Numbered from the stretch's first letter, positions 25,965 through 36,320 are shown. The stretch: 64,000 nt of DNA from Elizabethkingia sp. YR214 (GCF_003058195.1 NZ_QBUH01000006.1:248001-312000), one strand, 5' to 3'. Numbers and translations: made by a program. The notes: generated by a model not told the origin, from the letters alone.

Positions 25965-26633
25965 ATGATGAAATATTACTTCTCCGTACTCATATTTACC
26001 TTATCACTTTCCATGTATTCTGCACAGCATTTTCAACTGCCTAAAAACTGTACAGTAGTAGAAACGGTGTATGGTGATTTGGATAAAGACGGAAAAGATG
26101 AAAAAGTAATTGTTTGCAACCTCAACCAGACAAAGGATCCTAAAAAAAATTATTCCAGAGTTCTTTATATTCTAAAACAAGACAACAGCAACCAATATCA
26201 GCTATTCAAAAAGAATACAAATATTTTATGGGGCAGTAAAGAGTGCGGATTCTGTTTCGAAGAAACTTCGGATCCCTTAGTTAGTATCAGCATTAAGAAC
26301 AACACTCTTATTATTGAACAGGAAACCCATAACAATTCCAGAAGAACTGAGAGTTATAAACAAATATTCAGATACCAGAGTAATAACTGGTATCTGATTG
26401 GTTCTAAATACAGATATTGGGACACTTGTGACTTCGATTATACTTATGACATCAATTTCTCTACCCAGAAAATTAATATTACAAAAGATACAGGCAGCTG
26501 TGATGATATTGAAGATCCTAAAAAGAATGTAAGCACATTCGAAACCTATACCTATAAATTTCCTAAAGTAACAATGGATAATTATAAACCTACTGAAATT
26601 AAATTTAAACCGAAGCTTTATTTTTACTATTAA
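25965..26633 (+). CDS. Hypothetical secreted protein with Asp-rich Ca-binding-like motif
   Basis: A 222-residue protein with a clear signal peptide (SVLIFTLSLSMYSAQ) and no lipobox, so it is probably periplasmic or secreted. Right after the signal comes YGDLDKDGKDEKVIVCN, a DxDxDG-type loop seen in VCBS/EF-like repeats. Six Cys follow the signal, including the CGFC pair, which could form disulfides. It is beta-rich and ends in Lys/Tyr-rich sequence. A -7-like TATATTTG at 25941-25948 gives it its own promoter. I do not recognise the family. Confidence 0.75.
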   Translation: MMKYYFSVLIFTLSLSMYSAQHFQLPKNCTVVETVYGDLDKDGKDEKVIVCNLNQTKDPKKNYSRVLYILKQDNSNQYQLFKKNTNILWGSKECGFCFEETSDPLVSISIKNNTLIIEQETHNNSRRTESYKQIFRYQSNNWYLIGSKYRYWDTCDFDYTYDINFSTQKINITKDTGSCDDIEDPKKNVSTFETYTYKFPKVTMDNYKPTEIKFKPKLYFYY

Positions 26634-26635
26634 TC

Positions 26636-27214
26636 CTAAGATACTTTCTTCCGTATTTTACTCAGAAACTCGTGTGATACGCCAAGATAAGCCGCAATTT
26701 GATGTTGTGGAATTCGCTGTGCCAGTGTCGGATATTTTTCATTAAAATCCAGATAACGCTGGTCTGCATTCTTTTGGAGCATATTAATCATGCGGCGATG
26801 TACTGCGGCTAATGCTTTCTGGTTCATAATTCTGAAAAGCTTTTCAGCTTTGGGTATTTTCTTATACAATTGTTCTTTTTGCTCTCTGTTTGTCACCAAT
26901 ATTACAGCATCCTCCAGAGCCTGGATATTCATGCAGGTTGGCTTACCAGAAACAAAGCTTTCAATATCCAACACCCACCAATCTTCTATAGCAAAATAAA
27001 GGATGTGTTCCTTTAGATTTTCATCTTCATAATAAATCTTAAAACAACCTTCCAAAACATATCCTTCATGGGTACAGACTTCTCCTGTGGAAAGAATATT
27101 TTCATTCTTCCGTACTTTTTTTAAGGTATAGAAAGAACTTAATCTGATTAATTCTTCTTCAGATAAATCAACATACTTTAAAATATTCTGTTCAAAAGAA
27201 GCAAATCTGCTCAT
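26636..27214 (-). CDS. Crp/Fnr-family transcriptional regulator
   Basis: A 192-residue regulator with a cyclic-nucleotide-binding-like beta barrel (residues about 20-120; ILSTGEVCTHEGYVLEGCFKIYY) and a C-terminal winged helix (QHQIAAYLGVSHEFLSKIRKK). The phosphate-binding cassette of true CRP is not evident, as is usual for the many small Bacteroidetes members. It begins 3 bases after the isochorismatase-like gene, so the two are one operon; it may control that gene in response to a small molecule. Confidence 0.9.
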   Translation of the reverse strand: MSRFASFEQNILKYVDLSEEELIRLSSFYTLKKVRKNENILSTGEVCTHEGYVLEGCFKIYYEDENLKEHILYFAIEDWWVLDIESFVSGKPTCMNIQALEDAVILVTNREQKEQLYKKIPKAEKLFRIMNQKALAAVHRRMINMLQKNADQRYLDFNEKYPTLAQRIPQHQIAAYLGVSHEFLSKIRKKVS

Positions 27215-27217
27215 ACT

Positions 27218-27778
27218 TTATTTTTCTAAATATTGTTCACAGGTTTTAATATCAGCATACAATCCACCCAATGCATTTAGTCCCGCCAGATAAGATTTGG
27301 AAATCTGTTCGGCCGGAATAACTTCGTCATATAATTCACGGTCTCTGGTTGCTACGGCATCACTAATAATTGTGCTGCTAAAACCATAATCCATAGCTGC
27401 TCTTACGGTAGCATCTACACAAACATCTGTCATCATTCCGCAAATCACCAAATCAGACACCTGATGCTCTCTAAGATAGATTAATAATTCTGTATCTCTG
27501 AAACTATTCGGATAGTTTTTCACCACTACTTTTTCTGTTTCTGAAGGATACACGCTTTCATGTAAATCTACGCCTAAAGTATCAGGTAAAAAGAAATCAG
27601 CCCCTTCTTGTAACGCAATATGCTTGATGTGAATTACCAGTAGATTATTCTCTCTGAAATATGCTAATACCTTTCTTGTCTTCTCCCCTGCCTCAACAGC
27701 GCTAACGAGTTCCATCGCTCCTCCGGGAAAATAATCGTTCTGAATGTCTATTAACAATAGTGCTTCTTTCTTTTTCAT
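27218..27778 (-). CDS. Cysteine hydrolase of the isochorismatase family
   Basis: A 186-residue hydrolase with the full D-K-C catalytic triad: D11 in LLLIDIQNDY, K87 in VVVKNYP and C120 in MMTDVCVDATVR. The family includes nicotinamidases and isochorismatase-like amidases. The Mg-site residues of nicotinamidase are not obvious, so the substrate stays open. A -7-like TACTTTTG on the minus strand (27801-27808) lies 23 bases upstream. It is the first gene of a two-gene operon with the Crp-like regulator. Confidence 0.9.
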   Translation of the reverse strand: MKKKEALLLIDIQNDYFPGGAMELVSAVEAGEKTRKVLAYFRENNLLVIHIKHIALQEGADFFLPDTLGVDLHESVYPSETEKVVVKNYPNSFRDTELLIYLREHQVSDLVICGMMTDVCVDATVRAAMDYGFSSTIISDAVATRDRELYDEVIPAEQISKSYLAGLNALGGLYADIKTCEQYLEK

Positions 27779-27856
27779 GTCTTTAATTTATTTAATAAGA
27801 CAAAAGTAGAACAGATAAAAAAGAACAGAGGTTGAACAAGTTCAAGAAATTCGATA

Positions 27857-28777
27857 TTAATCTTCTGGTTTCAGGCTTTCGGCATACAGTTTTGCCTGAC
27901 TCCATTTGGCGTGCTTGGAAGGAATAATTTTATAACCTTTTTTATAAGCATATACTTTGGTGAACTTTGCACCGAAGAAAATAAGCATACAGGTATAATT
28001 GATCCACATCATAATCAGAATAACCGTTCCGGCTGTTCCGAATGCTGATGTGGGTTTTACTTTTCCGAAATAAAGGCTTAATAAAAATTTCCCCAGCGTA
28101 AAGAGGATGGTCGTTAGTAACGCTCCTTTCCATACCGGCTTCCAGCTTACCTGTACATCGGGAAGAACTTTAAACATCAGAGCAAACAAAAGCATTACAA
28201 GCCCGAAACCAATTGCAAAGTTTACCAACTCTACCAACATATAGGTCTCGAAGCCAAAATACTGAGTAATCCAGTTATTAAATAAACTGATCAATGAAGA
28301 TAAGATCATGGTAATCATGAGCAAAAATCCAAGTATAAGAATCATTCCCAGTGAATTGGCTCTGTCCAGAAGAAATTTCAGCAAAGCTTTTTTAGGTGCA
28401 GATTGGATATCCCAAAGTGTATTTAGAGAATGCTGCAGCTGGAAAAATAAAGTTGTAGAACCAAATACCAACGCGCCTACACCGACAACTTTCATGAAAA
28501 TATTCTGCTTATCTATGAGTGCTCCTGCTATCAAACTTTCTACGCTTTTGGCCACATCATTTCCCATAAATCCACTGATCTGTTCACTTATCTCTCCACG
28601 AATAGCCTCTTCACCGAGAAAATTTCCGGCAATCCAGATAATAATGATCAAAAGACCAGGAATAGAGAATATTGCATAATACGCCAGGCTCGCAGAATCT
28701 TTCATCGCGGAAGAATCATTCCACTCTGTAAAGGTATCCCTCAGGACTTCCCAAAAAAACTTTATGTGTTTGAACAT
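27857..28777 (-). CDS. YihY/BrkB-family inner-membrane protein
   Basis: A 306-residue polytopic membrane protein. The family signature appears at the N-terminus as DSASLAYYAIFSIPGLLIII, and later helices include LVNFAIGFGLVMLLFALMF and VILIMMWINYTCMLIFFGA. About six membrane helices are visible. It was once called ribonuclease BN, which is wrong; the family's role is unresolved, with envelope or lipid functions proposed. Its start codon follows the tamL stop by one base, so it is the last gene of the tamB-tamL-yihY transcript, which points to an envelope function. Confidence 0.92.
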   Translation of the reverse strand: MFKHIKFFWEVLRDTFTEWNDSSAMKDSASLAYYAIFSIPGLLIIIIWIAGNFLGEEAIRGEISEQISGFMGNDVAKSVESLIAGALIDKQNIFMKVVGVGALVFGSTTLFFQLQHSLNTLWDIQSAPKKALLKFLLDRANSLGMILILGFLLMITMILSSLISLFNNWITQYFGFETYMLVELVNFAIGFGLVMLLFALMFKVLPDVQVSWKPVWKGALLTTILFTLGKFLLSLYFGKVKPTSAFGTAGTVILIMMWINYTCMLIFFGAKFTKVYAYKKGYKIIPSKHAKWSQAKLYAESLKPED

Positions 28778-28778
28778 T

Positions 28779-31115
28779 TTAAAACGGATATCCGATTGCT
28801 ATATTGAATACAAGATTATCTTTCCGCCATTGGCTGTCTCCGAAATTAATCCTGTCGAAAGTCCATCTATTTCCTTTTTCATTGTAAGGAACTCTCAGTG
28901 GCATCGCAAGATCCAGTCTGAGTACCAGAATAGAAAAGTCCAGTCTGAGACCAACACCTGCGCCCACTGCTATTTCGCTTAAAAAATCTTTTGAAAATTT
29001 CCCACCCGGTAAATCCGGATTACTGTTCACCAGCCAAACATTCCCGGCATCTACAAAAGCTGCCACATTAATAAATTTATACAGATTTGCTCTATATTCT
29101 GCATTCATCTCGAGTTTAATATCTCCAGACTGATCGAAGAAGAACTGACCATTAGGATTATTCCTTCTCGGATCAAAGCTACCCGGCCCAAGGGCACGCG
29201 CACGGAAAGCACGAATACTGTTACTTCCGCCCACAAAAAACTGACGGGAGAATGGTACTGTCACCGAGTTTCCGTATGGATAAGCTATCCCGGCAATGAA
29301 TCTGGATGCAAATGAACTTTTCTCTCCGAATTTGTGATAAAACCTGAAATCGTTTTCTACTTTTATATACTGACTAAAAGGTATTCCGAAAATTTTCTTT
29401 TCTTTTCCTGCCTTAGCATTTGCTCCGGAAAACAAGCCTGTAAGAGTACCTGCCAAATCTATCGTACCACGGTAATAGATTGTATTGGTCTTTGGCTGCA
29501 TGGTATTGGTGTAGGTATAAGTATAAGTCGGTCCAAAAACCAATTGCCTTTCAATAGCTCTTCTCAACTCGGGATTTGCCACTGTTAATGAATCATATGT
29601 TGCCGTAACATTTGTCGGCGAAACATAGGTTGCATCAAAAACTTTTAACTCATGTTCTTTTCTGGCATTTTCTTTCCAGCTATAACCAAAAGAGGCATTA
29701 AAATTATTGAGTGTATAATATTGTCTGCGGTTTTGGAACTCATACCCAAGGGTAATGTTGGTTCTTGGTACAAACTCACTGGAAGAATTGAAACGGAAAG
29801 GCGCTACAATACGCGGAATAGAAAGCTGGGTATTCACCCCGGCACGGAACATATTCTTCGCACCATCACCTCCACCCATCTGGATATCAAAGGCTCCATA
29901 TACTGCTGCTTTAAACTGCTCAGCACCTCGGAAAATATTCCGGTGTGTCCAATTCAGATTCAACTCGCTACCTCCGTAATTGGCCGAGTTGGTACGTCCC
30001 AATGCTTCTAAACGCAAAGATTGCATTTGCCTTGGTGTCAGCAGATAATAAGCATCAAACTTATTTTTCAATGAATCAGAAACAACAAATTCATTTTTTA
30101 CAAATTTGAATATTCCCAGATTGATTAAACGGTTTAGAGACAGGTTATGATTGGTTCTATTATACAAATCACCTTTTTCAAAATACAAAGCCCTGTCAAA
30201 AACTTTAGGTTTAAATTTATGCTGAGGATCGATTACATATATGTTCTTATACGCATAAGGAGCCAGCGAGTCTTCACCCATAGGGATCTTATACAGTCCT
30301 TTTCTTACATCCTGAAGGTTATAATTGGGGAAAACCACAACTTTATCTATGCTAAACTGCTCTTTCGATAACTTCGGAGTATCGTCCTTTAGTTTTACAT
30401 TCAGCTCTACCTGATGATTTTTGCTTACCGTAGTATCTGCCTGAACAATAATATTATCCGGGTGGAAATAATAGAAACCTTTTTCCTTCAGTCGGTTATC
30501 AATACGCTCTCTTTCTGCTTTTATAACATCCAGATCAAATGGGTTTCCGGACTTTAGAAATGTACGTTTTGTTGTATTCTGAATTTCTTTGTTGATAAGA
30601 CTGGAATCTTTCTGAAATTTCACCTGACTAATTAGGTATCTTTCTCCCGGTTTTACCGTATAGACAACCTGTGCCTTTTTGCTTTTAACAATAATGCTGT
30701 CTGTGGCTTTTACATTGAAATAACCTTTATTTTCGGAATAGTTTTCAATTATATCTTTATTAAATTCCCGGTCTACATCCCCAAGTAACACAGGCTTCTG
30801 CCCTAGTTTATACTTCATCCAGTAGCGGAATCCTTTATCTGCTTTAGGTTCTTTGGTAATGTTATAGAAAAATAATTTGGGACGCATTCCCAATATAGAA
30901 GGATTGGGTTTAGGAGTAAGATTGCTTTCTAGCACTGTCAGCAACTCTTTCTTATCATTTTTCGAAATTGTTTTGCTATCAATCTTTACGCTACCCTTCG
31001 TATAAAGGTTCTGTCCTTCCCTAAGGTAACCTGTACCACTACATGAAAGCAGAGATAGGGCCAGACCCGAAATAAGCCAGTATTTATAATAAATATGGAA
31101 TTTATTCTTTTTCAT
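28779..31115 (-). CDS. tamL: TamL: TamA-like outer-membrane barrel lipoprotein (BamA superfamily)
   Basis: A 778-residue outer-membrane protein with a lipoprotein signal (LISGLALSLLSCSGTGYL, lipobox Cys), POTRA-like repeats in the first half (for example KGYFNVKATDSIIV and KERGFYYF-like LKEKGFYYFHPDN), and a C-terminal 16-strand barrel typical of the BamA/TamA family. The barrel has the conserved lid-lock region FVGGSNSIRAFRARALGPG and ends in Phe. A lipidated TamA form is the Bacteroidetes TamL. It overlaps the tamB stop by one base (TAATG), so the partner pair is translationally linked. It should help insert or transport outer-membrane components. Confidence 0.92.
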   Translation of the reverse strand: MKKNKFHIYYKYWLISGLALSLLSCSGTGYLREGQNLYTKGSVKIDSKTISKNDKKELLTVLESNLTPKPNPSILGMRPKLFFYNITKEPKADKGFRYWMKYKLGQKPVLLGDVDREFNKDIIENYSENKGYFNVKATDSIIVKSKKAQVVYTVKPGERYLISQVKFQKDSSLINKEIQNTTKRTFLKSGNPFDLDVIKAERERIDNRLKEKGFYYFHPDNIIVQADTTVSKNHQVELNVKLKDDTPKLSKEQFSIDKVVVFPNYNLQDVRKGLYKIPMGEDSLAPYAYKNIYVIDPQHKFKPKVFDRALYFEKGDLYNRTNHNLSLNRLINLGIFKFVKNEFVVSDSLKNKFDAYYLLTPRQMQSLRLEALGRTNSANYGGSELNLNWTHRNIFRGAEQFKAAVYGAFDIQMGGGDGAKNMFRAGVNTQLSIPRIVAPFRFNSSSEFVPRTNITLGYEFQNRRQYYTLNNFNASFGYSWKENARKEHELKVFDATYVSPTNVTATYDSLTVANPELRRAIERQLVFGPTYTYTYTNTMQPKTNTIYYRGTIDLAGTLTGLFSGANAKAGKEKKIFGIPFSQYIKVENDFRFYHKFGEKSSFASRFIAGIAYPYGNSVTVPFSRQFFVGGSNSIRAFRARALGPGSFDPRRNNPNGQFFFDQSGDIKLEMNAEYRANLYKFINVAAFVDAGNVWLVNSNPDLPGGKFSKDFLSEIAVGAGVGLRLDFSILVLRLDLAMPLRVPYNEKGNRWTFDRINFGDSQWRKDNLVFNIAIGYPF

Positions 31116-34100
31116 TATTTAAATTCTACGACTTGGTTTTTCTTATCTCTTACTTTTTTGTTTTTCTCTTTCTTGGATTTCTGAAAAATCTCACGGAATT
31201 TATCATAATCCAGCGTGATAATAAATCCAACTCCGGTTTCTACAATTTGTCCCTGTAAAGCTACCTGGTAGTCATTTTTACGATAAGCACGCAACATGTA
31301 TCTTCCGTCTCTGGACAAGCTGTAATCTACTGTTACATCGCCTGCAATATTGGTCATATTCTCGTTTTGGCGAGCTTGCCCTTCCAGTCCGAAGTTACTT
31401 CCTACTGTCACTTTCAGACGGTCATTTAGCAACTTCTTGCTGATGTCTACATTCAGGTCGGTTCTTGTATTTTTATTTCCGGTAGAATAATCATCTGTTG
31501 ATTCCAGACCGAAATTTAAATCAACTCCTTTTATCAGATCAGAGGCAAGATTATTCAGCTGCTGAGAAAGAATTTTACTCACACTCTGTCTGGCCATTGT
31601 CTCTGCCGAAAGTCCGGCACTGCTTTGGAAAGGATTTTCTCCGATAAAGCGGTTCAATAGTAATAACGCAAAAACCTGCTTATTCATTTCCGGTTCCTGT
31701 TGTCTCAGCTGTGCCAGTTTTGCATCTACCAGTTGTTTGACATTTGTAGCAACGGAATTGTTGTTTTCATCTGTTGTAATATCAAAAGACAATATAGGTT
31801 TCAGAAGTTCACCCTTCATCTTTAATAACGCATTAAATGGCATTCTTTGTTTAAAGAGATTGGTTTCTCCCTGATTAATCTGCTGCTCAACAAGGTCAAT
31901 TGGTGCTGTTTCTGTTTTATAAACAGCTGTAAGATCCATAATAGCTGCCGTTGGCTCTCCGGTCCAGGTTATTGTACTTCCTCTTTGGATATCGAATTTA
32001 CGCTTCAGCATACTTACAGAAAGTTCATAAGCTCCTTTCTCTACTTCATATACTCCCACCAGAGTTGTTTTTCCGGATGGATCAATACCACCTGTGAGTT
32101 GGGCTTCTCCCTGAAGTTTTACAAAGTCTCCATTAGCTTTATCAATTACAATGGACATTTTCGCTTCTTTATTCACTTCGATATTCACGCTTACGTCCAT
32201 TCCCTTAATCCGGCTTTGGGCATTCAGAGAATCTGTTTTTATTGTTTTATTCAGTACCACCTGATCCTGATCCACGAATTCTACAATTCCGTCTCTTTCC
32301 TGTAATGCAGGTGATGACTGTGGCAGTACAAATGTAAAGTCTGTATTTTCGGCAACAGCCAATCTTCCTTCAACCTTCGGTAAATCCAGATTTCCACGGA
32401 TGCGTAATCCGGCATCAATTGCCAGAATTCCGTACATCATAGCATCATTGGTCTTTTCGGAGTTTACGACTTTAAAATCTTTTGCATTCACATTCAGGTT
32501 GAACGCAAAATCTCTGTAAGTTTGGGTAAGTACCTGTCCGTTTACAGTCAGAGCATTCCCGTCCTTGTCTTTAATTTTGAAACGATTAAATTCTATTCCT
32601 CTGTTAGTAAAATCAATTTCATCGTCTATATTTCTGAAATCACTTCCTGTTTTTGCAATTTCCAATCCTACTTTATTGAATTTTACTTTTCCTAAAATAT
32701 TCGGTTTATCTGCACTTCCGGTCAGCTTAAGATTTCCGGACAAATAGCCTTCGGTATGATGAATCGCATTCATGGAAAATCCTTGGACGGTCTTCATTTG
32801 AAGTTGGTTAATTGCCATATTCAGATCGAATGTGCCTGCTGAAATATTATAATCTCCCAGCACTTTGACATCGTTATCGTTTCCGGAAAGTACAACATCG
32901 GCGTTCAGAATATTAGCTGAATTATTTTTCACTTTCACCGCTACATTTCCGACCGGACTTCCATATACCATAAGATCGGAAATATTAAGATCCGAAGTAA
33001 AGGTCATTTTTTTCGTCAGATCGCGCAGCTGTGCTGTCCCGTTAATTGTACCTTTGGCCAGAAGAGAATCTTTCTTTATTACTTCTGTAATGGTTTCAAT
33101 TTTAAAATCCTTTAGCGAAACATTTAAAGGGCTATTGGGAGAGTTGTTTTCTGACTGTAGTAAAATCTCACTTCCTGAATTTGAAAGCCTGAAATTATCT
33201 GCTAAAATTCCTTTATTACTGATTTGGATTTTATTATTCTCAGCTACTGTCCAGTCATCATAGTTCAGCTTTAAACCATTTGGATTAAGCGATATTTCTG
33301 TAATATCATTTAGGGATTTTGCTTTACCAGCAATCAGGAATTGTGTTTTGTCCTTTCCGTCTTTTGTGGTGATATTATAATTGATTGTATTATTGGCAAC
33401 ATCACCGTTAACATTGATTTTATTCAGAGCCAGACTCGAGCTTTTCAATGTCGCTATACCCAGATTATATTGTAATGCCTGATTCTCGTTAGTAATTTTA
33501 AGTGCCGCATTCTGGATACTGTTTTCTCCATATTGCAGTTGTGGGATTCTTCCGTCCATTTCTATTTTCTGAGAGTCGGCATCATAATTACCATTCAGCG
33601 TAATTGTTTCAAAATCTTTCAGATCCGGAACAAACTTACGGATCAGATTATCATTTTTAATTTTCGCATTGAAAGTAAAGTGCTGTCCGGGCTGAATTTT
33701 CTGACCTTTGGTTGGCTTCTGAAACTGATAATATTGGTTGAGTGTCTGCTGCAGAGCACCAAAGATTTGTGTTAGCTTATATTTTCCGGTAAGCTTTACA
33801 TCTGCAATTTGCGAATTGAGGTCAAGTTCGTTGGAATCACCTGAAGATGTTGCTTTGAAATTAATTTCCTGTATTGGGAAAATTTCTTTTGTGTCTGAAA
33901 TCGCAAAGTTCTGAAGATTCAGAGAGCCATTTAATTCATCCGGATTAAGGTTGCTAAAATCACCATCCAATTTTCCTGCAATAATCATAGGTTTTTCATA
34001 GAACCCAAGTTTATTCAGATCCAGCTTGGTAATAGCTCCATTTACTTTTACAGTAGGATTCTTCTCATTATAAACACCGGAAGCCGCCAATTTCATGTTG

Positions 34101-36133
34101 GCATTTGGATCTTTGGAATCTAAAACAACATTGTAAGCACCATGATTTATTTTTCCGGTAAGATCCATATCACGGTAATGATAAGCCTTATAAACAGCCG
34201 AATTCACATAGCCTTTTACATCTGCCTTCGCTGTCTTGGGGTCAAAACCTTCACCATTAGCTGCAATTCGCGCCGTAATTGCTCCGACATCTTTATTCTG
34301 AATAATTTTACCGATTTGCAGATTATGAATTTCGGCCTTTACATCATATAATTCATGATTTTTACGACGTATATCTACCTGTGCAATTACCTCAGCATTT
34401 CCGAGTGTAGAAGTAAGGCTGAGATTGGTATTTACATTCTTCGTAGTACCTTTTGCTATACCTTTCACGCTAAAAAATGATGGTAAGGAGATATTTGAAG
34501 GAATTGTATTTTTAGGAACCAGATTAAAAATAGTTTTATCAGACGAAGAAAGTTCTCCAATCTTCAGATCATAATACAACTGATCCGGCTTCATGGCATT
34601 TTTTATCCGGCCTGAAGCTGCAATTTTTAACTGATCTATCCCCGAAAGCTTAAAATTCTGAATAACCAGATCGTTAACACTTCCCTTTGCATTAGCATTT
34701 ACTAACAATACTGCATTTGGGTATTTATTGAACGGAACTGTATTCCTAAGTGTCGGAACCAAATTCAGAATGTCTGCAAAACCAACTTTAGAATTACGGA
34801 TCGTTGCCGATACCTTTATCGCTCCGGGATTGGCTGTTAATTGCTCTACAGAATCATAACCCAAAATCACCTCATCTCTCAGAACTGTTTTTGGTGTTTG
34901 CAGGTACAGGTTTTTAAGATACGCTTCTTTCGCACCATATGTAAAATTGGTAGTTAGACGCTGAATGTCCAGTCCTCTGCTTTCTTTGATCTCAGCAGAC
35001 TTCACAGTTCCTGCAAATTCATTATTCTCCATTCTAAAGCTGCGGACATCTACATTCATTCTGGAAAAATTCAGATGATTGTAATCCATGCCTTGTTTAC
35101 TTGGAGCAACAGCTGTATTGTTATAAACAAGCTTTACATCATCAAAGTTCAGATTACCCAGCAATACTTTCATTGCTTTTTCTTTACCTGAAATAGCAGG
35201 ACTCTCCTTTTCTTTTTTAGAATCTGTTTTTTTTGTCGGAAGATAAAGGTCTGCACGGATGTCGGCCCCAGAAAGTAAAACCTTATCTATATTGTAAACA
35301 TTCTTTTCCAGATCAAGCTGATTGACTTTGGTACTTAGTTCTTTAAACAGAACTTTTGCAAAAGTTTTGGTATTCTCATCACCATAGTCGATATTGAAAT
35401 TGGTTAGTTTAATTCCCTGAAGACCAATTTTCATTGGTTGTTGCTTGTTTAGTGAGTCTACTTTTTTCGCTACCTTTTCAGAAACCTCTGCAACTAAGTC
35501 TTGTTTCAATTTCAGCTTTAAACCATCCAGATTAATATCGTTTACAACATAATCATTTTTCTGTAAATCAAAAGTTTTCACACGGGTATCAAAAGACTTA
35601 AAGTACAGTTTAATATCATTCTTAGACTGCTGATCTTTGAATGTAACCCCAATATCTTTAAGATTTATCTTATTGAGTGAGATAATAAATGGCTTCGAGG
35701 AACTTTCTTCCTTATCGCTGGATGCAAAAGCATTGATTATATAATCGAAATTGAACTTTCCTTCAGGATTACGCACCACATTAGCCTGAACCCCTTCTAA
35801 ATCAACAGATGTAATATCTGCTGTAGACTTCATGAGCTTTAACATATTTAATCCCACATCCAGTTTCTTGACTGCCAGAAGTGTATCCACATCCTGACCT
35901 TTCAGATAAAGATTCTGTATTTGCAGACTATTCGGAAATGCTACATAAACTTTTTCAAGACTTACTTTTGTTTTAATTTTCTTTTCCAAATAAACAATAA
36001 GCCTGTCTTTAATAAAGTTCTGAACAACCGGAAGTCTTAAACTGAATATCAGTAAACTGAGAAAAACCACTATTGAAATAATGGTTATAACAATACGTTT
36101 TAAAAGTTTCTTTTTGTTTATTTTCAGCTTCAA
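31115..36133 (-). CDS. tamB: TamB-like AsmA/DUF490 translocation and assembly protein
   Basis: A 1672-residue protein with one N-terminal membrane anchor (IVITIISIVVFLSLLIFSL), a very long beta-rich middle that would form the periplasmic taco-like groove, and the C-terminal DUF490/TamB domain that contacts the outer-membrane partner. It is longer than E. coli TamB (about 1259 residues). The start codon appears to be TTG at 36133 since no ATG is near; a -7 element ends 18 bases upstream. Together with TamL it spans the periplasm, and phospholipid or barrel-protein transport is the known role of the family. Confidence 0.9.
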   Translation of the reverse strand: MKLKINKKKLLKRIVITIISIVVFLSLLIFSLRLPVVQNFIKDRLIVYLEKKIKTKVSLEKVYVAFPNSLQIQNLYLKGQDVDTLLAVKKLDVGLNMLKLMKSTADITSVDLEGVQANVVRNPEGKFNFDYIINAFASSDKEESSSKPFIISLNKINLKDIGVTFKDQQSKNDIKLYFKSFDTRVKTFDLQKNDYVVNDINLDGLKLKLKQDLVAEVSEKVAKKVDSLNKQQPMKIGLQGIKLTNFNIDYGDENTKTFAKVLFKELSTKVNQLDLEKNVYNIDKVLLSGADIRADLYLPTKKTDSKKEKESPAISGKEKAMKVLLGNLNFDDVKLVYNNTAVAPSKQGMDYNHLNFSRMNVDVRSFRMENNEFAGTVKSAEIKESRGLDIQRLTTNFTYGAKEAYLKNLYLQTPKTVLRDEVILGYDSVEQLTANPGAIKVSATIRNSKVGFADILNLVPTLRNTVPFNKYPNAVLLVNANAKGSVNDLVIQNFKLSGIDQLKIAASGRIKNAMKPDQLYYDLKIGELSSSDKTIFNLVPKNTIPSNISLPSFFSVKGIAKGTTKNVNTNLSLTSTLGNAEVIAQVDIRRKNHELYDVKAEIHNLQIGKIIQNKDVGAITARIAANGEGFDPKTAKADVKGYVNSAVYKAYHYRDMDLTGKINHGAYNVVLDSKDPNANMKLAASGVYNEKNPTVKVNGAITKLDLNKLGFYEKPMIIAGKLDGDFSNLNPDELNGSLNLQNFAISDTKEIFPIQEINFKATSSGDSNELDLNSQIADVKLTGKYKLTQIFGALQQTLNQYYQFQKPTKGQKIQPGQHFTFNAKIKNDNLIRKFVPDLKDFETITLNGNYDADSQKIEMDGRIPQLQYGENSIQNAALKITNENQALQYNLGIATLKSSSLALNKINVNGDVANNTINYNITTKDGKDKTQFLIAGKAKSLNDITEISLNPNGLKLNYDDWTVAENNKIQISNKGILADNFRLSNSGSEILLQSENNSPNSPLNVSLKDFKIETITEVIKKDSLLAKGTINGTAQLRDLTKKMTFTSDLNISDLMVYGSPVGNVAVKVKNNSANILNADVVLSGNDNDVKVLGDYNISAGTFDLNMAINQLQMKTVQGFSMNAIHHTEGYLSGNLKLTGSADKPNILGKVKFNKVGLEIAKTGSDFRNIDDEIDFTNRGIEFNRFKIKDKDGNALTVNGQVLTQTYRDFAFNLNVNAKDFKVVNSEKTNDAMMYGILAIDAGLRIRGNLDLPKVEGRLAVAENTDFTFVLPQSSPALQERDGIVEFVDQDQVVLNKTIKTDSLNAQSRIKGMDVSVNIEVNKEAKMSIVIDKANGDFVKLQGEAQLTGGIDPSGKTTLVGVYEVEKGAYELSVSMLKRKFDIQRGSTITWTGEPTAAIMDLTAVYKTETAPIDLVEQQINQGETNLFKQRMPFNALLKMKGELLKPILSFDITTDENNNSVATNVKQLVDAKLAQLRQQEPEMNKQVFALLLLNRFIGENPFQSSAGLSAETMARQSVSKILSQQLNNLASDLIKGVDLNFGLESTDDYSTGNKNTRTDLNVDISKKLLNDRLKVTVGSNFGLEGQARQNENMTNIAGDVTVDYSLSRDGRYMLRAYRKNDYQVALQGQIVETGVGFIITLDYDKFREIFQKSKKEKNKKVRDKKNQVVEFK

Positions 36134-36150
36134 ACGCGCTTGTGTTTATA

Positions 36151-36158
36151 CAAATATA
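36151..36158 (-). promoter_or_regulatory. -7 element of the tamB-tamL-yihY operon
   Basis: On the minus strand TATATTTG fits TAnnTTTG and lies 17 bases before the TTG start at 36133. This supports a very short leader and the unusual start codon. Confidence 0.5.
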
Positions 36159-36236
36159 CTAAACCTATATTTGTTAGACGAACTTAGCACCCTTAGTTAC
36201 CAATTAAATCACAAATAATTAACTTTTTCATAAATT

Positions 36237-36271
36237 AAGCCTTATCAAGGTTTGAAATTTTGACAAGGCTT
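36237..36271. repeat. CCTTGTCAAGG-type inverted repeat
   Basis: AAGCCTTATCA (36237-36247) pairs with TGACAAGGCTT (36261-36271) with one mismatch, and T residues follow on the plus strand. The internal CTTATCAAGGTTTGA resembles the AACCTTGTCAAGGTT palindrome at 60828-60842, so both may be members of one intergenic repeat family. Confidence 0.5.
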
Positions 36272-36296
36272 TTCTCTTCTCTGATGTCAAAATAAC

Positions 36297-36320
36297 AAAA
36301 CCCTCATTTCTGAGGGTTTT
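36297..36320 (-). terminator. Rho-independent terminator of the porin-DASS-sdhCAB operon
   Basis: AAAACCCTCA (36297-36306) pairs perfectly with TGAGGGTTTT (36311-36320) around TTTC. It lies 28 bases after the sdhB stop on the minus strand. Confidence 0.82.
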
